NCBI GenBank assembly: GCA_046351215.1
Contig: JAXLYX010000005.1
Span: 124,001-188,000 of the forward strand
Direction of reading: 5' to 3'
From: JAXLYX01 sp046351215
Lineage (GTDB): Bacteria; Myxococcota_A; Polyangia; Polyangiales; Houyiibacteriaceae
Length of the DNA stretch: 64,000 nt
Shown here: positions 1 to 13,138 of the stretch, in pieces
How positions within the stretch are numbered: position 1 is the stretch's first letter
Layout: each line of letters begins with the position of its first letter
Notes under the pieces: model-generated
Database searches by the model: none
What the model was told of the DNA's origin: nothing
The model's input: the letters and a program-made list of their open reading frames with translations, nothing else
Translations under genes and position numbers: made by a program

Positions 1-679
1 CCGGGATCGGCGAGACGACGTTCATCGGTCCGGAGAGCTCCTCGTCGCGCAGGGCGAGCTCGAGCGCGCCGACGACGTCCTCGAGCGCGACCCAGGACAT
101 CCACTGCGAGCCGTCGCCGAGCTTCCCGCCCACGCCGAGCTGGAACGGGAGCTTCATCTTGGCGAGCGCCCCCCCCTCCTTCGCGAGCACGATGCCGATG
201 CGCGCGCGGACCACGCGCACGCCCAGCGCCTCCGCCCTCGCGGCCTCGGCCTCCCAGGCCTTGCAGACGTCCGCGAGGAAGCCCGAGCCCGCGGGCGAGC
301 GCTCGTCGACCTCGCGCGCGCCGGTGTCCCCGTAGAAACCGATCGCCGAGGCCGAAACCAGGACTTTCGGCTTGGTCGGGCTCTTCGCGATCGCGTCCAC
401 GAGCGTACGGGTGCCCTTCACGCGGCTCTCGAGGATGAGGGCCCGCCGGGCCTCGTTCCAGCGGCCGCCCGCGACGCTCTCGCCCGCGAGGTGGACCACC
501 CCCTCGACCCCCTCGAGCGCCGCCGGATCGATCGTCCCGCACTCCGGCTCCCAGGCGAATCGGGACGACGAGCCGGCCCCGCTCCGGACGAGGCGCCGCA
601 CGCGATGGCCCTGTTTCTCGAGCGAGGAAACGAGCGCCGAGCCCACGAGGCCCGAGGAACCGGTGACGAGGACGTCCAT
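1..679 (-). CDS. TIGR01777-family NAD-dependent epimerase (SDR), 3' end cut by window
   Basis: Extended short-chain dehydrogenase/reductase of the TIGR01777 (YfcH/SulA-like) type. The N-terminus has the Rossmann nucleotide motif TGSSGLVG at residues 6-13, then the family-typical VVHLAGESVAGGRWNE (61-76) and SASAIGFYGDTG (109-120), which carries the presumed catalytic Tyr. About 226 of the usual ~300 residues are visible; the C-terminus lies beyond the left edge. The start is the ATG at 677-679, which gives the fold its normal N-terminus. It is divergent from the glycosyltransferase at 790. The substrate is unknown for most members of this family, so none is assigned. Confidence 0.85.
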   Translation of the reverse strand, partial: MDVLVTGSSGLVGSALVSSLEKQGHRVRRLVRSGAGSSSRFAWEPECGTIDPAALEGVEGVVHLAGESVAGGRWNEARRALILESRVKGTRTLVDAIAKSPTKPKVLVSASAIGFYGDTGAREVDERSPAGSGFLADVCKAWEAEAARAEALGVRVVRARIGIVLAKEGGALAKMKLPFQLGVGGKLGDGSQWMSWVALEDVVGALELALRDEELSGPMNVVSPIP

Positions 680-774
680 GGCGGGATCTCCCTGTTCCCG
701 GAGCATCGGGCCCTCCCCCGGCCCGGACAAGGCCGGGACGCGGCCGTCACGTGGCCCTCGGGGCCGGTGTCGGA

Positions 775-780
775 TATGCT
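775..780 (+). promoter_or_regulatory. TANNNT -10 element just before the start codon (leaderless-type)
   Basis: TATGCT ends 9 nt before the ATG at 790 and there is no Shine-Dalgarno sequence. It fits the pattern seen before several other starts in this window. The promoter assignment is inferred. Confidence 0.4.
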
Positions 781-789
781 CGCGGCCGC

Positions 790-2235
790 ATGAACATCCT
801 CTTCGTCCTCGGGGAGATCGACCCGCAGCGCCCGAACGGCGCCGCCGCGACCGCGCTCGGAGCCGCCAAGGGCCTGCGTGGCCTCGGCCACAAGGTCACG
901 GCCGTCGCGCCGCTCCTCCGCGGAATCGATCCCATCGCGTGCGCCCTCGCGCGCCGTCTCACCAAGCTCCACGTCGAAGTCGCCGCCGAACAGGAAGCGC
1001 TCGAGGTCTACACCGGCCGCACGTCGGGCGGCCTCGATCTCGTGCTCCTCGGCCATCCCGAGCTCTTCGGCTCGGTCGACTCGCTCCTCTCGGGCACGCC
1101 CGCCGAGGCCGCGCGTCGGCTCGCCGCCTTCGCCGCCGGAGCCGAGCGCTACGTCGCCGCGAACGACGGCGCCTACGACGCCCTCGAGGCCTTCGGCGTC
1201 GCGGGCGCCGCGGCCGTCTCGATCATGGCGCGCGATCCCGAGGCCGGCGGCCCCGTCCGCGTGCTCGCGGTCGACGATCCCTCGGCCCAAGGCATCCTGC
1301 CCCTCGAGCAAGCCTCGACGCTCGGCCTCGGACCCGACGCGCGCGACGTTCGCCACGTGAACGTCCTCAAGGCCGGCCTGCTCGCCGCCGAGCGCATCAC
1401 GATGCCCTGCTCGGCCATCGGGCGGAAGCTGGCGTCGGACGCTTCGGAGCCCGGCCTCGCCGCGGCGATGGCGCGCGCCGGCGAGCGCGTGCACGTGATC
1501 GTGCCCGGCATCGACGGATCGGTCTGGAATCCGCTCACGGATCCCCAGCTCCCCTCGCGCTTCGATCCCATCGACCGCAGCGGCAAGGCCCGCTGCCGGT
1601 CCGTGCTCTCGAAGGAGCTCGGCCTTCCCGTGCGCGCCGACGCGCCGCTGCTCGGCGTGATCGCCGAGGCGAAGGACGGTCGGGGCCTGCGTGCCTTCGC
1701 CGACGTCGCGCGACGCGTCCTCCGCACCGACGTGCTCGTCGTCGTCGCGGCGCGTGGCGACGGCGACGAGGTCTTCGAGCTCGAGGAGCTCCGCGAGCGC
1801 TGGCCCGATCGCATCGCGGTCGTTCGCAACGCCGACGAGTCCTTCGTGCACCGCCTGCTCGGCGCGGCGGATCTCCTTCTCCGGCCTTCGGCCCTCGTGC
1901 CCGGCGACTTCCTCCCGATCGCGGCGCTCCGCTACGGCGCGCTCCCGATCGTCCATCGCGAGGCCACGGCGGCCGACGCGGTCGTCGACTGCGATCCCAC
2001 GCTCCGCACGGGCACGGGCTTCCTCTTCGACGCGCTCGACGAGGAGAGCCTGCTCGGCGTGATCCGTCGGGCCGTCTCGACCTATGGATCGGTCCGCGCG
2101 TTCGAGGCCGTGCAGCAGCGGGCGATGCGCCTCGACTACTCGGTCGAGCGCAATGCGCGCGTTCGCGAGCGCGTCTACCGCGAGGCGCAGCGCGCGCGCA
2201 CGGAGCCGCAGCCGACGGAGAGCGAGGCGGGCTGA
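790..2235 (+). CDS. Divergent GT5-type glycogen/starch synthase-like glycosyltransferase
   Basis: A 481-residue GT-B protein resembling bacterial glycogen synthase (GlgA). Similarity is clearest in a segment around residues 185-245 (NVLKAGLLAAERIT, then VIVPGIDGSVWNPLTD) and in the C-terminal donor-site region (LPIAALRYGALPIVHRE, then GTGFLFD). Two GlgA hallmarks are altered. The N-terminal KTGG loop that binds ADP-glucose is replaced by RPNGAA (residues 14-19). The FEPCG catalytic-acid segment is replaced by ALVPGD near residue 367. It may use another sugar nucleotide or have lost activity. The start is the ATG at 790, the first residue of the Rossmann strand MNILFVLGEID. The gene stands alone, ending 13 nt before tsaB, which runs the opposite way. 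Confidence 0.75.
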   Translation: MNILFVLGEIDPQRPNGAAATALGAAKGLRGLGHKVTAVAPLLRGIDPIACALARRLTKLHVEVAAEQEALEVYTGRTSGGLDLVLLGHPELFGSVDSLLSGTPAEAARRLAAFAAGAERYVAANDGAYDALEAFGVAGAAAVSIMARDPEAGGPVRVLAVDDPSAQGILPLEQASTLGLGPDARDVRHVNVLKAGLLAAERITMPCSAIGRKLASDASEPGLAAAMARAGERVHVIVPGIDGSVWNPLTDPQLPSRFDPIDRSGKARCRSVLSKELGLPVRADAPLLGVIAEAKDGRGLRAFADVARRVLRTDVLVVVAARGDGDEVFELEELRERWPDRIAVVRNADESFVHRLLGAADLLLRPSALVPGDFLPIAALRYGALPIVHREATAADAVVDCDPTLRTGTGFLFDALDEESLLGVIRRAVSTYGSVRAFEAVQQRAMRLDYSVERNARVRERVYREAQRARTEPQPTESEAG

Positions 2236-2248
2236 GCCCCGCTCGCGC

Positions 2249-2962
2249 TCAGCGCGCGAGCAGGAGGGGCCGGTCCGGCAGCTTGGCGTCGCTCGGCCGC
2301 ACGTAGAGCGGCTCGAGGGTCGCGAGATCGGCGGGGCCCTCCCTGCGGAAGGCCTCCTCGGCCTCGATCGCGAGCGCGAGCGGCGACGGCGCGAAGAGCG
2401 CGCTCGGCGCGATCCACGCCTTCTCGCCGAGGCTCCGCGCGAGCGCCTCGCCGTGCGCGACGAGGCCGTCGCCTCCGACGATCAGGGGAAGACCGGCCGC
2501 GGCCTCGCGGAGGGCGAGCCCCACCGCCTCGGGCAGTCCATGGAGGGGAGCGAGGAGCTCCTCGCCGCGGTCGCCGGCGAAGCGGTAGAGGGCCGCGTAG
2601 ACCTCGCCGCGATGGGCGTCGACGACGGCGGCCGCGAGCCCGTCCGCGCCCGCGAGGCCCCGCGCGAGCACACGGAGGGAGCCGACGCCGACGAGCGGCT
2701 TGCCGGTCGCGATCGCGAGCCCTTTCGTGCTCGCGATCCCGACCCGGAGGCTCGTGAAGCCTCCCGGTCCGAGGCCGATCGCGAGCCGATCGACCTCGCC
2801 GATCGTCGCTCCCGCGGAGACCAGCAGGGACTCGACGTGCGGCAGGAGCGTGTCCTCGTGCCGGGTCGTGACGAGCGCGGAGAGGCCGGCGAGCAGGCGC
2901 CCGTCCTCGACGAGCGCGACGACGGAGGTGGCGGAGGAGGTATCGATGCAGAGGGTCTTCAT
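2249..2962 (-). CDS. tsaB: tRNA threonylcarbamoyladenosine biosynthesis protein TsaB
   Basis: A 237-residue ASKHA-fold protein of the TsaB/YeaZ family. With TsaD and TsaE it helps transfer threonylcarbamoyl to A37 of ANN-decoding tRNAs; TsaB is the non-catalytic dimer partner of TsaD. Diagnostic segments are MKTLCIDTSS at the N-terminus, HEDTLLPHVESLL (residues 35-47) and GPGGFTSLR (65-73). Length is normal for the family. It starts at ATG 2960-2962 and is divergent from miaE, so two tRNA-modification genes sit back to back across about 130 bp. Confidence 0.93.
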   Translation of the reverse strand: MKTLCIDTSSATSVVALVEDGRLLAGLSALVTTRHEDTLLPHVESLLVSAGATIGEVDRLAIGLGPGGFTSLRVGIASTKGLAIATGKPLVGVGSLRVLARGLAGADGLAAAVVDAHRGEVYAALYRFAGDRGEELLAPLHGLPEAVGLALREAAAGLPLIVGGDGLVAHGEALARSLGEKAWIAPSALFAPSPLALAIEAEEAFRREGPADLATLEPLYVRPSDAKLPDRPLLLAR

Positions 2963-3092
2963 CGCGTCGCGTGCGTCCGTCGGGCGGCCGGGGCCATCCT
3001 TGACCCGTGCCGGGGTGGGGGCTAGCGTTCGGCCGCGGTACGGCGGAAATCAGGTGTATCGCACGTATCGGCCGTCGTCAGGCCGTTCCCCG

Positions 3093-3677
3093 ATGCTCAA
3101 CCTCCTCGCGCCGACCGATCCTTCCTGGGTGGCTGCCGCCGAGTCCGACCTGGACCGGCTGCTCGCGGACCACGCGCATTGCGAGCTCAAGGCGGCCCAG
3201 AGCGCCCTCTCGCTGCTCGGGCGCTTCTCGGGCGAGCTCCCGGAGGCGGTTCCCCACCTCGTCGCACTCGCGCGCGAGGAGACGGCGCACTTCCACGAGG
3301 TGCAGACGCGCCTTTCCGCCCGCGGGAAGAAGCTCGGGGTCCCGGACGTCGATGGCTACGTGCAAGCCCTCCGTCAGGCCGCGCGCAGCGACCACCGGGA
3401 ACACTCCCCGCTCCTCGATCGCCTCCTGATCTCGGCGCTCATCGAGGCCCGCTCGTGCGAGCGCTTCAAGCTCCTCTCGGAGGGTCTCGCCTCCGAGGAC
3501 CTCCGCGACTTCTATCGCGCGCTGATGGTCGCCGAGGCCCGGCACTACCGGCTCTTCCTCGACCTCGCCTCGAATCGTTTCGGCGAGGGCCCGACCCGTG
3601 CGAGACTCGCCACGCTCGCGGAGCGCGAGGCGGCCGTCGCATCCCGCCTCCCCCTCGGCCCCACGGTACACGGATGA
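3093..3677 (+). CDS. miaE: tRNA-(ms2io6A)-hydroxylase MiaE
   Basis: A 194-residue ferritin-like diiron monooxygenase that hydroxylates the isopentenyl side chain of ms2i6A at position 37 of tRNAs. Likely iron ligands are all present: E31, E63 and H66 in REETAHF, E118 in IEARSCERF, and E148/H151 in AEARHYRLF. Start ATG 3093 gives the conserved N-terminus MLNLLAPTDPSWV. The stop overlaps the lepB start by 4 nt (ATGA), so the two are probably translationally coupled. Confidence 0.9.
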   Translation: MLNLLAPTDPSWVAAAESDLDRLLADHAHCELKAAQSALSLLGRFSGELPEAVPHLVALAREETAHFHEVQTRLSARGKKLGVPDVDGYVQALRQAARSDHREHSPLLDRLLISALIEARSCERFKLLSEGLASEDLRDFYRALMVAEARHYRLFLDLASNRFGEGPTRARLATLAEREAAVASRLPLGPTVHG

Positions 3678-4432
3678 GCGAAGAGCCCCAGACGGTTTCC
3701 CCCGAGCGCGCCTCGACCCCGGCCCCACAGAGGAAGACCTCGCGTCCTCCCGTGGACGAGGAGGGAGATCGTTGGAGATCCAACCTCCGGACCATCGGCG
3801 GCGCCGTCATCCTCGCGATCTTCATCCGCATCACGCTCTTCGAGGCCTTCGAGATCGACGGTCCGAGCATGGAGCCGACGCTCCTGCACGAGGATCGCGT
3901 GGTGGTGGCCAAGTGCCTCTACGGTCTCTTCCTCCCCGGCATGCGGCAGGCCGTCCTGAACTGGGGCACGCCGAACCTCGGTGACGTCGTCATCGTGAAG
4001 AGCCCGGCGGACGAGTTCGACATCGTGAAGCGCGTCATCGGCGTCCCCGGCGACACGATCGAGGTCCGCAACCTCCAAGTCTACCGGAACGGCACGCCGA
4101 TCCCGACCCGCGAGGTCGGTCCCTGCCGCGCCGACCAGGAGAAGGATCTCGATCCCGACTGCTACGTGTACGAGGAGCGCATCGGCACGCACGTCTACCG
4201 GACGAGTCACGGCCGCAACGCGTTCCGCGACGACGTCGGCCCGATCACGGTGCCGCCCGGACACATCTTCGTCATGGGCGACCATCGCGACCACTCGAAC
4301 GACAGCCGCAACCCGCTCGTCGGGCCGGTGCCTGTCACCCGCGTGAAGGGGCGCGCCCTCTTGATCTACCTGTCGGGCTCGGCCTTCCAGGGCCGCGTCC
4401 GCTGGGAGCGGATGGGCCACGGCGTCGATTGA
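3674..4432 (+). CDS. lepB: Signal peptidase I
   Basis: A 252-residue membrane-anchored serine protease that removes signal peptides at the periplasmic face. After a charged cytoplasmic tail of about 40 residues there is one membrane segment (about 41-58). The catalytic Ser65 lies in DGPSMEPTL and the general base Lys119 in FDIVKRVIGVPGDTIE. The box GDHRDHSNDSRNP closes the family pattern. It has a single transmembrane anchor, unlike the two of E. coli LepB. It overlaps miaE by 4 nt. Confidence 0.95.
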   Translation: MSEEPQTVSPERASTPAPQRKTSRPPVDEEGDRWRSNLRTIGGAVILAIFIRITLFEAFEIDGPSMEPTLLHEDRVVVAKCLYGLFLPGMRQAVLNWGTPNLGDVVIVKSPADEFDIVKRVIGVPGDTIEVRNLQVYRNGTPIPTREVGPCRADQEKDLDPDCYVYEERIGTHVYRTSHGRNAFRDDVGPITVPPGHIFVMGDHRDHSNDSRNPLVGPVPVTRVKGRALLIYLSGSAFQGRVRWERMGHGVD

Positions 4433-4547
4433 GCCCCGTTTCCGCCTCCTTTCCGGCCGGGCGAGGTCGCCTCGCTCGGGGTGGACGGCACCCGCGCCCG
4501 GACCGGGGGCTTCCCCCCGCCGAACCGGGTGCTAGAGATCGGGCCCG

Positions 4548-6071
<1,524 letters not shown>

Positions 6072-6092
6072 GAGGGTCGACCCGGCCCCGCC

Positions 6093-7067
6093 TCAGCGAG
6101 GGGGCTCTCGACGCATACTCGTCCCCGAGGGGGGCGGCACGTTCACCGGGACGTCCCCGGCGCTCCAGGCCTCCGGATTCTGCGGCTGGCCCGGCGGCGG
6201 CGTGGACGGCGGCGTGGGCGCCCCCGGCACGGCCTCGATCTGGGCCGTGACCGGGTGGAGGACGAGCTCGACCTCGACCCGACCGTTCCGGGCGACGCGT
6301 GTCTCGACCGTCGCCTCCCGGAAGAGGGGGTGGAAGGCGTGGATCTTCACCGGCTGATCGGCGGGGACGTTGCGGATCTCGAAGCGGCCGGCCTCGCCCG
6401 TCACGTCGAAGACGGGGTAGCGCATGACCACGAGGTCGGAGCGACCGCAGGCCAACGCGAAGCTGCAGGCGATGGGGACGGCGTCGAGGTGATCGAGGGT
6501 CACGCGTCGGCTCTCCCCGTGGAGCAGCGTCTCCATGAAGGGACCCGAGCCGACGTGGGGGAGGAAGACGTCCTCCGATTGGTTGTCGATGACCAGGGTA
6601 TCGCCGACCGCGCCCACCACGATGCGGGGCTCGAGGCGGCAATCGCGGATGGCGACGTGGCGCTCGGTCGGGGAGGCGGTCGGCAGGGCCGCGCGGAAGG
6701 CCGCCGCATCGTCACTCGTCGCGTAGACCGCCACTCCGACCAGGGCTGTCGGATTGCCGACACCCCGGACCGGGAGCGTGTCGGAATCCCGAGCCGGCGG
6801 GCAATGCCGCGAAACTGCATTGGTTCTCTCGGATCGACCGATCTGTCCCGGGGAGTACCGGGGGAGCTCGGCGCCTTCGGCCAGGCGCACGACGCCCGTG
6901 ACCGTGCCGACGCGTCCCGGGCTCGCGGGAGCCGCCGGAGCCGCCGCGGCCGGGCCTTGGGGGGCGTTCGCGGGGGCGGCCCCACCCTCCCGCGGGGGCT
7001 GACAGCGCGCACATCCCACCAGCGAGAGCAGGAGGGGGAGGAGCGCGAGGCGGGAGGAGGTGCGCAT
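6093..7067 (-). CDS. Lipoprotein with carboxypeptidase-regulatory-like domain
   Basis: A 324-residue secreted protein with a lipoprotein signal (lipobox LVGC, Cys19). The middle resembles plastocyanin/methylamine-utilisation-type proteins (GDTLVIDNQSEDVFLPHV), and residues about 190-270 look like a carboxypeptidase regulatory-like beta-sandwich (GRFEIRNVPADQPVKIHAFHP). The ends are Pro-rich. There is no recognisable active site. It begins 12 nt after the nuoN stop, so it is probably the last gene of the nuo transcript, but nothing in it points to a complex I role. Confidence 0.7.
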   Translation of the reverse strand: MRTSSRLALLPLLLSLVGCARCQPPREGGAAPANAPQGPAAAAPAAPASPGRVGTVTGVVRLAEGAELPRYSPGQIGRSERTNAVSRHCPPARDSDTLPVRGVGNPTALVGVAVYATSDDAAAFRAALPTASPTERHVAIRDCRLEPRIVVGAVGDTLVIDNQSEDVFLPHVGSGPFMETLLHGESRRVTLDHLDAVPIACSFALACGRSDLVVMRYPVFDVTGEAGRFEIRNVPADQPVKIHAFHPLFREATVETRVARNGRVEVELVLHPVTAQIEAVPGAPTPPSTPPPGQPQNPEAWSAGDVPVNVPPPSGTSMRREPPR

Positions 7068-7079
7068 CGGGGGCGACCC

Positions 7080-8567
7080 TCAGCCGAGGAGCTGAACGGC
7101 CGCGTCCCGGGCCATCTCGAGGTAGGAGGTCGGGGCGAAGCCGATCCGGAGCACGAAGTAGCCAGCCAGGATGAGGGCGGCGGCGGCGTAGCCCGAACGC
7201 ATCGGGACGGCCTCGGGCGCCCCCGGCTCCGCGTTGCGCATGTACATCGCGACCAGCACGCGGAGGTAGTAGTAGGCGGCGACCGCGCTCGTCAGCACGC
7301 CGACGAGCGCGAGGACGACGTAGCCTCCGCCGGCCGCGACGGCCGCCTGGAAGACGTAGTACTTCGCGAAGAAGCCGGCGGTCGGCGGGAAGCCGAGCAG
7401 CGACAGCACCCCGAGCGCGAGGGGGAGCGAAGCGAGCGGATGACGGCGACCGACGCCCGCGAGGTCGTCGTAGCTCACCGCCTCGATGCCGTACGAGCCG
7501 AGGAAGACCAGGCCGCCGAAGGCGAGGACGTTGGAGACCGTGTAGGCGAGCAGGTAGAGGAGCACCGCGCTCACGGCCGCGGTGCCGCCGCCGTGGTGGG
7601 CGGCCGCGAGGCCGAGCATCGCGTAGCCGGCGTGCGCGATCGACGAGTACGCGAGCATGCGCTTCACGCTCGACTGCACGACGGCGGAGAGGTTCCCGAC
7701 GACCATCGTGAGCACCGCGAGCCCGGCGATCAGCGCCGGCCAGCCGGCCCGCGGGTCCATGCTCGGCTCGTCCCCGAAGGCGCCGACGAGCAGCCGGATC
7801 ATCAGGGCGAACGCGGCGGATTTCACGACGACGGCCATGAACGTCGAGGCCGGCGAGACCGCGCCTTCGTACGCATCGGGCGTCCACATGTGGAACGGGA
7901 CCGCGCTCACCTTGAACGCCATGCCCGAGACGAGGAAGACGAGCCCGACGACCGAGAGGGTCGCGTCGGCTTCGCCGCCGGCGACCGACGCCCCGATGCC
8001 GGCGAAATCCGTGTGCCCGGTCGCGCCGTACACGAGGGCCGAGCCGAAGAGGAGCATGGCCGAGGCGAACGACCCGAGCAGGTAGTACTTCATCGCGCCT
8101 TCGGCAGCGCGAGCGCTCGTCCGACGGTAGGCGACGAGCGCGTAGACGCCGAGGGAGAGCGTCTCGATGCCGACGAAGACCGTGAGGAGATCGACCGCGC
8201 GGCCGAGGACGACTGCGCCGAGCGCGCTGAAGAGGATGAGGAGGTAGAACTCGCCGCGCTCGAGCGCGTGCTCCCTCAGGTAGGCGCCCGCGAGGAGGGC
8301 CGAGAGCGCGGATCCTCCGCAGATGACGACGTCCATGAAGAGCCCGAGACGATCGGCGGCGAGATAGCGCACGACGGTCTCCGGGAGCTCGGTGTCCGAG
8401 GCGCCCGAGACGAGCGCCGTCGCCGAGACCGCGAGAGCGACGAGGAGCGTGACGGCGGTCACGAGCGCGAGCTCGGCGCGATCCTTCGCGAAGGCGTCGA
8501 GCACCATGATCGCGAGGCCGCCGACGACGAGCAGGACGATCGGGGCGAAGGGCAGGAAGGCAGTCAT
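7080..8567 (-). CDS. nuoN: NADH-quinone oxidoreductase subunit N
   Basis: A 495-residue antiporter-like membrane subunit of complex I (Mrp family), one of the proton-pumping modules. About 14 hydrophobic helices are visible, with the family signatures FKVSAVPFHMWTPDAYEGA and KRMLAYSSIAHAGY, which carries the broken-helix and Lys region. The start codon overlaps the nuoM stop (ATGA). Length is normal. Confidence 0.95.
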   Translation of the reverse strand: MTAFLPFAPIVLLVVGGLAIMVLDAFAKDRAELALVTAVTLLVALAVSATALVSGASDTELPETVVRYLAADRLGLFMDVVICGGSALSALLAGAYLREHALERGEFYLLILFSALGAVVLGRAVDLLTVFVGIETLSLGVYALVAYRRTSARAAEGAMKYYLLGSFASAMLLFGSALVYGATGHTDFAGIGASVAGGEADATLSVVGLVFLVSGMAFKVSAVPFHMWTPDAYEGAVSPASTFMAVVVKSAAFALMIRLLVGAFGDEPSMDPRAGWPALIAGLAVLTMVVGNLSAVVQSSVKRMLAYSSIAHAGYAMLGLAAAHHGGGTAAVSAVLLYLLAYTVSNVLAFGGLVFLGSYGIEAVSYDDLAGVGRRHPLASLPLALGVLSLLGFPPTAGFFAKYYVFQAAVAAGGGYVVLALVGVLTSAVAAYYYLRVLVAMYMRNAEPGAPEAVPMRSGYAAAALILAGYFVLRIGFAPTSYLEMARDAAVQLLG

Positions 8568-10242
8568 GGGTGGGCTCCTCCCGGCCCGTGGACGTGGGCC
8601 GGCGCACCGGGCGGGTTGGGAGCGACGGTCGGGGCGGCCGGCGGGGCGGCGGCGCCCTCCCCCTGGCCCTCGCCCTCGGCGTCCTCCGAGACGGCGGGAG
8701 CGGTCAGGGTCGGGCGGGTCACGGTGCGACCGATCTCGAAGCCCGCGGTGGTCGTGGCGAGCAGACGGTCGACGGCCGGCGCGATGCGATCGGTCAGCAT
8801 CGACGGGTACACGCCGAGCGCGAAGACCAACACGACGAGCGGCGCGAGGAGCACGCGGTCGCGCGTGCCGAGGTCACGGAACGTCGCGTTGCTCTCGTCC
8901 GTGGGCCCCCAGACGACGGCCTTCACGGCGTCGAGCATGTAGACGGCGCCGAAGATCACGCCGAGACCGGCGGCGGCCGCGAAGAACGGACCGTAGTAGC
9001 CGAGGCCGAGGACCGAGCCGCGCTGGAGGAAGGTCCCGGAGAGGATCAGGAATTCGCCGACGAAGCCGTTGGTCCCGGGCACCGCGATGGAGCTCATCGC
9101 GAAGACGACGATGGCCGTCGAGAGCGCGGGGGCCGGCTTCGCGAGCCCGCCGAAGGCCGCGAGGGAGTGCGTGCCCTTCCGCTTCTCGAGCATCGCGACG
9201 AGCGCGAAGAGGGCGGCGGTCGTGATGCCGTGGTTCACCATCTGCAGCACCGAGCCCGTGAGGCTCGAGGCGGTGAGCGCGAAGAGGCCGAGGCCCACGA
9301 ACCCCATGTGGCTGAGCGAGCTGTAGGCGATCAGCGTCTTCAGGTCCGACTGCGCCCACGCGGCATAGGCGCCATAGAGGATGCCGATCACCGCGAGGAC
9401 CGCGAGGCTCGGCCCGACCAACTGGAGTCCGACCGGAACCACGGGGATGACGAAGCGGAGGATCCCGTAGCTGCCGAGTTTCGCGAGGACCGCCGAGAGC
9501 GCGATCGTCGCACCGGTCGGCGCGTCCCGGTAGGTCTCGGGCGACCAGGTGTGGAGCGGGAACAGCGGCATCTTGATCGCGAAGCCGAGGAGGAACGCGA
9601 GCGCCACCCACATCTGCGCGTCCCAGGGCAGCGCGAGCCGCGCGAGGTCGGAGACGAGGAACGAAGGCCGCTCGGCCAGCCCCGCGTAGGTGGTGCCGAG
9701 GTAGAGCAGCGCGACGAACATCACGAGGCTGCCCACGAGCGTGTAGAGGAAGAACTTGTTGGTCGTGAACGACCGGTTCCCCGAGCCCCACATGCCGACG
9801 AAGAGGTACATCGGCAGGAGCACGAGCTCGTAGCAGACGTAGAAGACGAAGAGGTCGCGAGCGACGAAGGCGCCGACCAGGCCGGCCTCGAGCACGAGGA
9901 AGGCGGCCGCCCATTCCTTCACCTTGGTGTCGATCTGCGTGAACGACACCTGCAGCGCGATCGGGCAGATCAGCGTCGTCAGGAGCACGAGGCCGAGCGA
10001 GATTCCGTCGACGCCGAAGTCGAACGAGATCCCGAGATCCCACACCCAGAAGTGCCGCTCCGCGTAGACGGGCTCGCCGCTCGCGTAGTCGCCCCGCAGG
10101 AGCAGGAGCGAGAGCAGGAGCTCTCCCACCATCGCCAGGGTCGAGAGCAGGCGGATCGAACCCACCCACTGACGCGGCGTGAAGAAGACGAGGAAGGCCG
10201 CGAGGAGCGGCAGGCCCACGAGGAGGTGGAGGAGATGGTCGC

Positions 10243-10246
<4 letters not shown>
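8564..10246 (-). CDS. nuoM: NADH-quinone oxidoreductase subunit M
   Basis: A 560-residue antiporter-like complex I subunit. Signatures are FAIKMPLFPLHTWSPETY, DLKTLIAYSSLSHMGFV and PGTNGFVGEFLIL. The last ~50 residues form a Glu/Pro/Ala/His-rich tail absent from E. coli NuoM (about 509 aa), ending in HVHGPGGAHP. It overlaps nuoL upstream and nuoN downstream by 4 nt each, indicating coupled translation. Confidence 0.95.
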
Positions 10247-12822
<2,576 letters not shown>

Positions 12823-12829
12823 GGTCGGC

Positions 12830-13138
12830 TCAGTGCTTGAGGAGGTCGGCCTTGTCGGTCTCGACCGTCTTCTTGAGGCGGAAGTACGCGATGACGATCG
12901 CGAGGCCCACGGCGGCCTCGGCCGCGGCGACGGCGATGACGAACATCGCGAAGACCTGACCCGCGTGGTTGTCCGGGTGGAGACGGTTGAACGCCACGAG
13001 GAGGACGTTCACGGCATTGAGCATCAGCTCGATGCACATCATCTGGACGAGGTAGTTCCTCCGGACGAGGAAGCCGATGGCCCCGATGCCGAAGAGCAGG
13101 GAGGCGAGCCCCGCGAACGCTCCGATGCCGATGCTCAC
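12830..13138 (-). CDS. nuoK: NADH-quinone oxidoreductase subunit K
   Basis: A 102-residue complex I membrane subunit with three helices and the conserved membrane Glu region (MCIELMLNAVNVLLVAF; AAAEAAVGLAIVIAYFR). It starts with GTG at 13136-13138, overlapping the nuoJ stop by 4 nt (GTGA). Normal length. Confidence 0.95.
   Translation of the reverse strand: MSIGIGAFAGLASLLFGIGAIGFLVRRNYLVQMMCIELMLNAVNVLLVAFNRLHPDNHAGQVFAMFVIAVAAAEAAVGLAIVIAYFRLKKTVETDKADLLKH

Noticed and set aside
2700..3092. Extending miaE upstream to an earlier in-frame start
   Set aside because: The extra residues are antisense to tsaB and have no similarity to MiaE; ATG 3093 gives the standard N-terminus.
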